Of a DNA stretch of 64,000 nt, positions 15,820 to 23,015 are shown piece after piece; position 1 is the first letter of the stretch, and the number at the start of each line of letters is the position of its first letter. A program made the translations under genes and the position numbers. The stretch is from JAEZDR01 sp039811185. GTDB lineage: Bacteria; Bacteroidota; Bacteroidia; Chitinophagales; Chitinophagaceae. The notes under the pieces are model-generated. The model was given only the letters and a program-made list of their open reading frames with translations. It made no database searches and was not told the DNA's origin. The stretch covers positions 1 through 64,000 of the forward strand of contig JBDHYF010000002.1 of assembly GCA_039811185.1 (NCBI GenBank), in the 5' to 3' direction.

Positions 15820-16620
15820 ATGATTGAACTTCAGGAAATAAAGAAAAGCTTCGGCGAAAAAACCATCCTCAATGGGGTAACGTCTGTAATGGAAAGCGGA
15901 AAATGTAACTGCATTATCGGCACCAGCGGAAGCGGTAAAACGGTGCTGATGAAGGTGATGGTTGGATTGTTTAAACCCGACTCGGGCGCCATTTTATACC
16001 ACGGAAAAAATATGCTCGACATGAGCAAAGACGAGTTGAAAGAGCTGCGCCAAAGCATTGGAATGCTGTTTCAGGGCTCCGCACTTTTCGACTCAATGAC
16101 GGTGGAACAGAACGTAATGTTTCCGCTCGATATGTTTAGCAGCATGCGGCGTAGCGAAAAGAAAAAACGGGTAAACGAGGTGCTCGAAAAAGTAAACCTT
16201 GAAGGCGCGCACAAAAAGTTTCCGGCTGAAATCAGCGGTGGGATGAAGAAACGCGTGGGCATTGCACGAGCTATCGTTTTAAATCCGAAATATCTTTTTT
16301 GCGATGAACCAAATTCAGGTCTAGACCCGCAAACATCATTATTGATCGACCATCTGATTCGCGACATTACACAGGAATACAACATCACCACCGTTATTAA
16401 TACGCACGACATGAACAGCCTGATGGAAATTGGCGATCACATCTTGTTTATGAATAAAGGACGAAAGCAATGGGAAGGAAATAATAAAGACATTATTTAC
16501 AGCAAAGATCAACTGCTTAATGATTTTATTTTTGCCTCCGATTTTCTTCAGGATGCGAAAGAGATGAGACAGCTCGAAAACAATGGCGATAAGCCGCCGC
16601 TTCCTTCCGATGGCAAATAG
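15820..16620 (+). CDS. ABC transporter ATP-binding protein, MlaF-like
   Basis: The protein has 266 residues. Walker A is GTSGSGKT (residues ~36-43), the Q loop is MLFQGSALFDSMTV, the signature is EISGGMKKRVGIARAI, Walker B is YLFCDEPNSGLDP and the switch His is in INTHDMN. The FQGSALFDSM and SGGMKKR variants are characteristic of the MlaF/Mkl group that energises phospholipid or lipid transport with an MlaE permease and MCE protein. No permease or MCE gene is adjacent; the upstream gene is guaB. The 3' end overlaps the TrmN6-like start by 11 bases. The exact substrate is uncertain. Confidence 0.88.
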   Translation: MIELQEIKKSFGEKTILNGVTSVMESGKCNCIIGTSGSGKTVLMKVMVGLFKPDSGAILYHGKNMLDMSKDELKELRQSIGMLFQGSALFDSMTVEQNVMFPLDMFSSMRRSEKKKRVNEVLEKVNLEGAHKKFPAEISGGMKKRVGIARAIVLNPKYLFCDEPNSGLDPQTSLLIDHLIRDITQEYNITTVINTHDMNSLMEIGDHILFMNKGRKQWEGNNKDIIYSKDQLLNDFIFASDFLQDAKEMRQLENNGDKPPLPSDGK

Positions 16621-17332
16621 CTTCTTCAACTTCAGGCAATTTTCTGTTCAACAGCAATTCACTGCGATGAAGGTTTGTACCGATGCTTGTTTGTTCGGCG
16701 CCTGGGTTACGGCAACTGTATCTGAAAAATCGCAAAAAGAGTTACACTCCATCCTCGACATCGGCTCGGGAACAGGTTTGCTTTCTTTAATGCTCGCCCA
16801 AAAAATTTCGGCGCAAATTACCGCCCTTGAAATTGAAAGGAATGCTTTTTTACAAACGGTTGAAAATTTCACTCATTCACCCTGGCACGAACGGCTGAAC
16901 GCACATCACGTTTCCTTCCTGAGTTTCGACAGTTGCAAGCCATTCGATCTCATCGTTACCAATCCTCCATTCTACCAAAACTGTCTCGCCTCACCCGATT
17001 CCGGAAAAAACACCGCGCATCACAGCACAGCGCTTAGCATTGCAGAAATTTTTTCGCGGAGCAGTGAGCTGTTACAGAAAGATGGACGGCTGTTTATGCT
17101 GTTGCCCTTTGCGCGCAAAACGGAAGCTGAAGCCCTTGCGAAACGTTTCGGGCTTTTTTTAAATCAATGCTGCGGCGTGCGGCAAACCGAAAAGCACAGC
17201 CTCTTTCGTGCAATGCTGGAGTTTTCTTTCGTGCCGGCCGCATATAAAGAATCGGAAATGGTTATTAAAAACGGGAATAATTATACGGAGGATTTCGCTG
17301 TCTTGTTACAAGATTATTATCTTAGGTTATGA
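16610..17332 (+). CDS. tRNA1(Val) A37 N6-methyltransferase (TrmN6/YfiC-like)
   Basis: About 240 residues from ATG 16610 (MANSFFNFRQFSVQQQFTAMK); an in-frame ATG at 16583 is possible but lies deeper in the preceding gene. Features are FSVQQQFTAMKVCTDACLFGAW, SAM motif I LDIGSGTGLLSLMLAQ, and the N6-adenine catalytic motif IVTNPPFYQN. These match the TrmN6 family, which modifies A37 of tRNA-Val. It overlaps the MlaF-like gene at its 5' end and the convergent dehydrogenase at its 3' end (11 bases). Confidence 0.88.
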   Translation: MANSFFNFRQFSVQQQFTAMKVCTDACLFGAWVTATVSEKSQKELHSILDIGSGTGLLSLMLAQKISAQITALEIERNAFLQTVENFTHSPWHERLNAHHVSFLSFDSCKPFDLIVTNPPFYQNCLASPDSGKNTAHHSTALSIAEIFSRSSELLQKDGRLFMLLPFARKTEAEALAKRFGLFLNQCCGVRQTEKHSLFRAMLEFSFVPAAYKESEMVIKNGNNYTEDFAVLLQDYYLRL

Positions 17333-18539
17333 GTGCATACTCTGACAGATACTCGTAGCGTTCCATCAGTTGGCCGGATGAAAGAATAGTTGCGTTCCGC
17401 AAAACCGCGTCTTCTCCTTTCGCTTCCTCTACCGCAAGCATTTCCGGAATTACATATTTGATGAGTTGGTCGCCAAAATATTTGCTCGCATCGCGTGGCA
17501 GCTCGTTTGGTAAATTGCCTACGGCCATCACATCTACAGCGCCTTCAGCAAATAAGGTTTCTTTGGTGTTAGTGATGCGGCTTACAGAATAAACCGGATC
17601 TTCAATAGTAGAGTCGCCAAGGTTGCACGGCACGCTCCCAAATGCATCGTCGGTAATATCGGCAATGGTTTGAATGCGGAAATCCGCTTTTTTCATATCG
17701 TCCAAGCTAAATAGCGGAGCAATGTTTTCGTTCCAGAAAATGCCGTTCATCAAAATATCCGTGCAATGCAGGTAATCCGGAAACAGGCATTTGTATAAAG
17801 AAGGGTTTCCGTGAAATTCTTCGCGATTATAAGCATTTGTGTTTCTGTTACGGTAGAGGTTTTCACCTTTTAAATGCACGTAAACCGGATAGTCGAAAGT
17901 TTTTGTTTTGTAATCGGCAGGTGATACTTCTTTAATTTTTAGTTGTTGCATTACCTCAATAACACCGGTGGCTACACGGCCTCTGCCGGTAACGGCAATT
18001 TTTACGGGCGGTATTTTAATATCGCGATAGCTTTCCAGCAGATGTGCATAATCGTGGCATTGGAAGGCCCGCTTCATGTGGAAGCTTTTTGTGCGCTTTC
18101 CGTAAGCCCAAAGGCCGTTGTGTGCACCCACCACGCCGGCGTAAAAGCCAAATCCAATTATCCGGCTGCCATTTCCGTGCACGAGGCACTCATAGTCTAT
18201 TAGAGTGATTTGTTTATCAACCATTGCCTTCATAAGCTTTTGGTTGTGAGGCTGCTTTTTTATGGTATGCGAAAAAAACATCAGTTGCTTTGATGAGGGG
18301 AGCATGTGAACCGGAATTTCTTTGATGCCGAGAATCCAGTTGCAACGACTAAGGTCTTCGGTCAGTTCAATGCCGGCCTCGGCATATTCCGCATCGCTGT
18401 AGCATCTAAGCGCGGATGGCTGCACAAAAATTTCCAAATCAGGATAATGTTTCTTCAGCCATTTACATTGAGCAGGCGTTAGTGCAACGCGGTTATCATG
18501 AGGTATTTTACCTTCCTTTATCAGTCCGATAGCAAGCAT
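17322..18539 (-). CDS. NAD(P)-dependent dehydrogenase of the alanine/saccharopine dehydrogenase type
   Basis: The protein has 405 residues. The N-terminal domain MLAIGLIKEGKIPHDNRVALTP, IVGIKE-like ILGIKEIPVHML and FFSHTIKKQPHN are typical of the AlaDH/PNT N-terminal fold shared with LYS1-type saccharopine dehydrogenase. The central part has GFGFYAGVVGAHNGLWAYG and a nucleotide-binding VAVTGRGRV-like stretch (KIAVTGRGRVATGVIEVM), in place of the usual GxGxxG. Substrate cannot be fixed from sequence; a lysine-forming saccharopine dehydrogenase-like or alanine dehydrogenase-like enzyme is most plausible. It converges on trmN6. Confidence 0.75.
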   Translation of the reverse strand: MLAIGLIKEGKIPHDNRVALTPAQCKWLKKHYPDLEIFVQPSALRCYSDAEYAEAGIELTEDLSRCNWILGIKEIPVHMLPSSKQLMFFSHTIKKQPHNQKLMKAMVDKQITLIDYECLVHGNGSRIIGFGFYAGVVGAHNGLWAYGKRTKSFHMKRAFQCHDYAHLLESYRDIKIPPVKIAVTGRGRVATGVIEVMQQLKIKEVSPADYKTKTFDYPVYVHLKGENLYRNRNTNAYNREEFHGNPSLYKCLFPDYLHCTDILMNGIFWNENIAPLFSLDDMKKADFRIQTIADITDDAFGSVPCNLGDSTIEDPVYSVSRITNTKETLFAEGAVDVMAVGNLPNELPRDASKYFGDQLIKYVIPEMLAVEEAKGEDAVLRNATILSSGQLMERYEYLSEYALIT

Positions 18540-18601
18540 TCGTTTAATTTAGCAGGTGCAAATTTACGAATTGCTTTTTAAGTTATTTTGAACGGTATAC
18601 T

Positions 18602-18673
18602 ATGAAGATGATCCGCGTTATTTTAAAGACATTCAAATCACTTTTTGTTCCGAAGAAAAGCTGCTGTAAGTAG
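18602..18673 (+). CDS. possible 23-residue basic, Cys-ended small protein
   Basis: In the 134-base gap between two minus-strand genes a plus-strand frame encodes MKMIRVILKTFKSLFVPKK followed by a short SCCK tail, ending one base before the stop of the gene at 18674. A -7-like TATTTTG lies just upstream of the start. It is amphipathic and Lys-rich, with a vicinal Cys pair. It could be a real small protein or chance. Confidence 0.35.
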   Translation: MKMIRVILKTFKSLFVPKKSCCK

Positions 18674-19435
18674 TTATCGAAAGCTGTTCCGAACGTCGGT
18701 TGAAGTGATTGCACAGCCCGAATAGGTTTGGTTGTTATGATATATTTTTATTGTAGCAGGATAGAGGCGGTCGCTCATACCATCGCTACAAAACCTGTTG
18801 AGGAGCGTAATGCTGTATTTTAGTTTTGGATTGATGACAAACCGCACTGAATCTGCATTGCTAACGGGCTTCGGTGTTTTGTGTACCAACGGCTGCTTCC
18901 AGTCGGCCATTTGGAACCGAATGCTGTCGGTGCTAATTTCCAAACTCCAAAACGGCTCAGTGCCGATGGCATAAACCAGTCGGTTTTTTGTTAGCTTGTC
19001 GCTCATCGCCCATTCAGCGTTTTCATGTGCGTGTGGCCGGATTAAGCCGACGTTTTCCCCTTTCAACACTGTGAGCAATAGGCTGTCGTTGCGGATGTCG
19101 AAAACAGAAATCGTATCACTATCCTGTGCGAGCAGCAACCGGCTGTGGTGAATGAGCCAGTTGCCATTGTAAGAGTGAAATCGCTGATTGCCTTCTTCCT
19201 GCAATTGATAAGAAGAATCTTTGTTAATCTGAAGTTTGTAATTGAGATTGTTTACGCTAAATTGATAGATGGGTTTAAAAATATTCGCGTTAATAGTATG
19301 CGTGATTGTATCCAGGATAACCAGCTTACGAATCGTATCGGTTGAAGAAATGGTGGTATCGGCAACAACGGTTGAGCCGGTGGTCAGGTCGCAGCCGAAG
19401 AGGAACAGGAGCGGGATAGCCAGAAGTTTGCGCAT
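18674..19435 (-). CDS. lipoprotein with NlpE-like and COG3650-like halves
   Basis: The protein has 253 residues. The lipoprotein signal is MRKLLAIPLLFLFGC. Residues ~55-140 (FKPIYQFSVNNLNYKLQINKDSSYQL ... GNWLIH) resemble the small beta-barrel of NlpE-type copper/envelope-stress lipoproteins. Residues ~155-250 contain AIGTEPFWSLEI, FCSDGMSDRLYPATIKI and YSGCA, the conserved elements of COG3650. Envelope location is clear; a stress-sensing or copper-related role is inferred by similarity only. It stands alone, diverging from tRNA-Asn. Confidence 0.75.
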   Translation of the reverse strand: MRKLLAIPLLFLFGCDLTTGSTVVADTTISSTDTIRKLVILDTITHTINANIFKPIYQFSVNNLNYKLQINKDSSYQLQEEGNQRFHSYNGNWLIHHSRLLLAQDSDTISVFDIRNDSLLLTVLKGENVGLIRPHAHENAEWAMSDKLTKNRLVYAIGTEPFWSLEISTDSIRFQMADWKQPLVHKTPKPVSNADSVRFVINPKLKYSITLLNRFCSDGMSDRLYPATIKIYHNNQTYSGCAITSTDVRNSFR

Positions 19436-19571
19436 AAGAAAATGTATTGTTTTTTCTTGTTCAATTTTTTTGCCATAAAAACAATACGTTTCTCCTTGTT
19501 TTTTTGCATCGTTAGCTTAAAAAGATTTGGATAAAAGTTTTATTCGCCTATTTTTGCATCCCGAAACAAAT

Positions 19572-19645
19572 TCCTCAGTAGCTCAGTTGGTTAGAGCATC
19601 TGACTGTTAATCAGAGGGTCACTGGTTCAAGTCCAGTCTGAGGAG
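19572..19645 (+). tRNA. tRNA-Asn (GTT)
   Basis: The 74-nt cloverleaf has acceptor stem TCCTCAG/CTGAGGA, D-arm with AGCTCAGTTGGTTAGAGC, anticodon stem TCTGA/TCAGA with loop CTGTTAA (anticodon GTT), T-arm GGTTCAAGTCC and discriminator G. CCA is not encoded. Confidence 0.97.
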
Positions 19646-19651
19646 CAAAAA

Positions 19652-19678
19652 AAAGCAGCGTTTTTAGCTGCTTTTTTT
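19652..19678 (+). terminator. terminator after tRNA-Asn
   Basis: AAAGCAGC (19652-19659) pairs with GCTGCTTT (19667-19674) across a 7-nt loop, followed by more T. It also lies at the 3' end of the convergent hflX and may serve both. Confidence 0.8.
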
Positions 19679-19685
19679 ATTCTTC

Positions 19686-20876
19686 TTAATGAAAGAAGTC
19701 ACTTTTATAAGGGTATCTTATTTTATACTGATCTCTCACCATCTCCACTACTTTGTTTCGCAAGCCATCGATATTACTTTTTTCGGTTGCTGAAATAAAG
19801 ATGCTTTTGTTGCCGGATGTAATATTCCATTTCTCATGAAGATCGCTGAGCAACTGCATTTTCACCTCAGCTTCCAGCCATTCATCAAAGTTTTTTTCTG
19901 CATATAGGTCCATCTTATTAAAAACCATCAGCGTCGGTTTATCGAACGCCTTCAGTTCCTGTAAGGTTTCGTTTACTACTGCAATATGCTCTTCGTGCTG
20001 CGCATGAGCGGCATCCACCACATGAACAAGAATGTCGGCCTCTCTTACTTCATCCAAGGTGCTTTTAAAACTTTCTATCAAATGGTGCGGAAGCTTTCTG
20101 ATAAACCCCACCGTATCACTCAGCAGAAAAGGCGTGTTTTCAAAAACAACTTTCCGGGTGGTTGTGTCGAGTGTAGCAAACAGCTTGTTCTCCGCAAAAA
20201 CCTCCGATTTGCTCAGCAAATTCATTATGGTGCTTTTGCCCACATTGGTATAACCCACTAAGGCAACGCGAATCAGTTCGCCCCGCTCTTTCCGTTGGGT
20301 GAACGATTGCTTGTCTATTTCCGATAATTTTTTCCGGAGCAGGCTTATTTTATCCTTCACAATCCGGCGGTCGGTTTCTATCTCGGTTTCGCCAGGCCCC
20401 CTCGTTCCTATACCGCCTCCCTGCCGCTCCAGGTGCTTCCACATTCCTTTCAGCCGCGGAAGCAAATACTGATACTGCGCCAACTCAACCTGCGTTCTTG
20501 CCTGTGCCGTTTTTGCCCTTCTTGCAAAAATGTCGAGAATCAAATCGCTGCGGTCGATGGTTTTTATTTGCAACGCCTTCTCTATATTACTAATCTGTGA
20601 GCCGCTTAGTTCATCATCGAAAATTACCAGGTTTACATTCTTACTCTGTGCATAGCTTTTTATTTCCTCCAGCTTTCCTTTTCCCACAAAGGTTCGGCTG
20701 TCAGGATGCGGCAACTTTTGCACAAAGCGCCTGATTGCCGTTGCACCTGCGGTTTCCGCCAAAAACGACAACTCATCCATGTACTCCTGCACCTGTAGTT
20801 CTGTTTGATCTTTCTGAATCAACCCCACCAAAACGGCGCGTTCTTCTCCTGAAATATTGTACGACTTCTCTATCAA
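19686..20876 (-). CDS. hflX: GTPase HflX
   Basis: 396 residues from a TTG start (no in-frame ATG is available near the conserved N-terminus ISGEERAVLVGL). HflX is a ribosome-associated GTPase that splits stalled or heat-stressed ribosomes. The N-terminal glycine-rich HflX domain (ETAGATAIRRFVQKLPHPDSRTFVGKGKLEE, VNLVIFDDELSGSQISN) is followed by a coiled region with GGGIGTRGPGETEIETDRR. The G domain then has G1 GYTNVGKST, G3 DTVGFIRKLPHHLIESFKSTL and G4 NKMD. The start abuts the terminator of the upstream gene. Confidence 0.95.
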   Translation of the reverse strand: MIEKSYNISGEERAVLVGLIQKDQTELQVQEYMDELSFLAETAGATAIRRFVQKLPHPDSRTFVGKGKLEEIKSYAQSKNVNLVIFDDELSGSQISNIEKALQIKTIDRSDLILDIFARRAKTAQARTQVELAQYQYLLPRLKGMWKHLERQGGGIGTRGPGETEIETDRRIVKDKISLLRKKLSEIDKQSFTQRKERGELIRVALVGYTNVGKSTIMNLLSKSEVFAENKLFATLDTTTRKVVFENTPFLLSDTVGFIRKLPHHLIESFKSTLDEVREADILVHVVDAAHAQHEEHIAVVNETLQELKAFDKPTLMVFNKMDLYAEKNFDEWLEAEVKMQLLSDLHEKWNITSGNKSIFISATEKSNIDGLRNKVVEMVRDQYKIRYPYKSDFFH

Positions 20877-20889
20877 TGTTTTCTTCTTT

Positions 20890-20917
20890 AAAAAAAAATC
20901 CCGCCAAGGTGGCGGGA
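20890..20917 (-). terminator. rho-independent terminator
   Basis: TCCCGCC (20899-20905) pairs with GGCGGGA (20911-20917) around a 5-nt loop. Read on the minus strand it is followed by nine T (20890-20898). It ends the beta-barrel gene at 20940 and sits directly before the hflX start. Confidence 0.85.
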
Positions 20918-20939
20918 CAAAAATAGCTGCTAATTCAGT

Positions 20940-21683
20940 TTATAATCCGCTCAAAGTAATTCCAATTTGATAAGGCCTGATTTCAGGCCCGGAATTTTCT
21001 TTTAAAAAATTCGATACCTGCCAGGCGCCTGTAAGGGTAACATGGCCGTATCCGATACGACCGGTGAACGCAATACGCGAACCGCTGATGTGCCCTTTAC
21101 CATTTTCTTTTACAATATAGTTCTTGTTGTAAATACTGTTTCCGCTCGCATCTACCAAATCCTTCCCTTTGGAATAGGCCTTCAACAGCAAACCAAACTT
21201 AGCGCCGACGGCGGCTTTAAAGCTGCGATCGGAATTGTTTTCGTTACTGATATACCGAAGCTCTAAAGGAACATCGAGGTATAGGGCAGTAACCTTAAAT
21301 TTTTTATAGTGATTGGTGGCTGCTGTGTTCGTGAAAGGGAGTTCGGTTGCGTTCGATTTTAAATCTACATAAGTGTTTTTATAGAAGTAGTTATCGCTGC
21401 CAATTCCGGCTCCGAACCCAAGGCTGAAGTTTTTGTTGTTGCGAAACGGCTTATCGAACATTACATAAAAATTAAAGAACCGCGAGAAGCCGCTCGTCTT
21501 CATACTATCGGGAACACCGCCATAGTTCACCATTCCAAACTGCACCATAAAATGGTCGTTGGGGCGTCCGGAAAGGTTGGGTTTTTTTTTGCTGGTTTCA
21601 ACGGGAATGCTGTCGGGAGCGGTTTGTGCCTGCACTTGTGTTAAAGCGAAAGCTGCAAGGCAAAACACGAAGAGTTTCTTCAT
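20940..21683 (-). CDS. outer-membrane beta-barrel protein
   Basis: About 247 residues from ATG 21683 (MKKLFVFCLAAFALTQVQAQ, a clean signal peptide with an AQA cleavage region). The mature part alternates polar and hydrophobic residues in amphipathic strands (FSLGFGAGIGSDNYFY, LYLDVPLELRYIS, FKAAVGAKFGLLLKAY, RIAFTGRIGYGHVTLTGAWQVS). It ends in PYQIGITLSGL, similar to the PorT/OmpW-size barrels common in Bacteroidota. Function is unknown. It has its own terminator. Confidence 0.75.
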   Translation of the reverse strand: MKKLFVFCLAAFALTQVQAQTAPDSIPVETSKKKPNLSGRPNDHFMVQFGMVNYGGVPDSMKTSGFSRFFNFYVMFDKPFRNNKNFSLGFGAGIGSDNYFYKNTYVDLKSNATELPFTNTAATNHYKKFKVTALYLDVPLELRYISNENNSDRSFKAAVGAKFGLLLKAYSKGKDLVDASGNSIYNKNYIVKENGKGHISGSRIAFTGRIGYGHVTLTGAWQVSNFLKENSGPEIRPYQIGITLSGL

Positions 21684-21841
21684 AGCAGAAGAGTATTGTT
21701 TTAAATAGCGGCAAAAATAACAGAATTGATAGCTGCCGCGGTTAAAAAATAGCAAAATCAAAACGAGAGATTAATTCTATTGTATGTGAACAAGTTGTGG
21801 ATTTTTAATATCTTCGTTTAAAGCGTGTATGAATACCACCT

Positions 21842-22615
21842 ATGTCTGCCTTGCAAATCAATAAACGAATTTTAGTTGTAGAGGATAACATCATTAATCA
21901 GATGTTGGTGAAACATACATTGCAAAAAACCGGCGCTTTGCTCGATTTTGCCAACGACGGAAAGATTGCACTGAGCCTTCTGAAAGAAAACAGATACGAT
22001 TTGGTTTTGATGGATTTGCAGCTGCCTGAGATGGACGGCTACGAAACCACCTATTTTGTTCGCAATGAAATGAACAGCGACGTGCCGATTATTGCGATGA
22101 CGGCCATGATGTTTAATGGGGAAGAAGAAAAATGCCTCAGTGCCGGAATGAACGGCTATATAGCGAAGCCTTTTACACTGGAGGCCTTTTTAAACGGCCT
22201 TGAAAAAACATTTAACCGCGTAAAAGCCGATTTAACTTGTAAAAACAACGTTTTATATACCGACGGAATCACCATTGATTTATGTGTGTTGTACGATTTG
22301 GCCGGCGATGACGAGTTGTATTTAAGAAATATTGTAAAAACGTTTTTGCTCAACATGCCGGAAACCATTGGCAAAATAAAAAAGGCATATGAATTGAGAG
22401 ATTGGGAAGGGATTTTAAAAACAACACATTTTTCAAAGTCATCCTTAAGTATCATCAATATTCGCGAACTCCTCGATGCTATTAAAAAGATAGAATACCA
22501 GTGTAAACACTCGCCCGACGAAGCCAAAATTGGCGAGCTGCTCGGCTATATTGAAGCAACTTACAGAGAAGCCGAAAAATTGATTGGAAATCACTTTTTT
22601 AAGAACAGGGTTTAA
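21842..22615 (+). CDS. response regulator receiver fused to a histidine phosphotransfer (Hpt) domain
   Basis: The protein has 257 residues. The receiver is at ~8-125 with VVEDN, phosphoacceptor Asp in LVLMDLQLPEMDG, a T in IAMTAM and Lys in YIAKPF. A C-terminal helical domain (~150-250) has THFSKSSLSI, corresponding to the Hpt HxxKSS motif with the His retained. There is no kinase or output domain, so the protein is best seen as a phosphorelay intermediate. It is followed after 25 bases by a single-domain receiver and faces a PAS-type kinase, which may be the partners. Confidence 0.85.
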   Translation: MSALQINKRILVVEDNIINQMLVKHTLQKTGALLDFANDGKIALSLLKENRYDLVLMDLQLPEMDGYETTYFVRNEMNSDVPIIAMTAMMFNGEEEKCLSAGMNGYIAKPFTLEAFLNGLEKTFNRVKADLTCKNNVLYTDGITIDLCVLYDLAGDDELYLRNIVKTFLLNMPETIGKIKKAYELRDWEGILKTTHFSKSSLSIINIRELLDAIKKIEYQCKHSPDEAKIGELLGYIEATYREAEKLIGNHFFKNRV

Positions 22616-22640
22616 TTTTTTTATACATTAATTGTAGAGC

Positions 22641-23015
22641 ATGAGAATTTTACTGGCAGAAGATGAAACAGTGATGGCGATGGCCGTTCAAACAAGGCTT
22701 CGGAATGAAGGGTTTGACGTGGTGCACGCAGCCGACGGGCGTGAAGCGCTTCATCTGTTGGAATCGGATACGCCCGACATGGTTATCACCGATATTTTAA
22801 TGCCGTACACTTCCGGTTTGGAACTGATAGCTGTTATCAGAAGCAAGAAACACATTTATGGCAATATTCCCATCATCGTTTTATCTGCATTGGGACAGGA
22901 GTCCACGGTAATGGAGGCATTCCAAATTGGAGCCGACGACTTTCTTACAAAGCCATTGAATCCGGCCGAGCTAACCATCCGCGTAAAGCGTTTCTTTAAT
23001 ATTCCGATTGTTTAA
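22641..23015 (+). CDS. single-domain response regulator
   Basis: The 124 residues are entirely a CheY-like receiver: LLAEDE, Asp in MVITDILMPYTSG, SALGQE, and Lys in DFLTKPLNP. It lacks an output domain. It is transcribed with the receiver-Hpt gene and converges on the PAS kinase gene with a 4-base overlap, so it probably takes part in the same relay. Confidence 0.88.
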   Translation: MRILLAEDETVMAMAVQTRLRNEGFDVVHAADGREALHLLESDTPDMVITDILMPYTSGLELIAVIRSKKHIYGNIPIIVLSALGQESTVMEAFQIGADDFLTKPLNPAELTIRVKRFFNIPIV

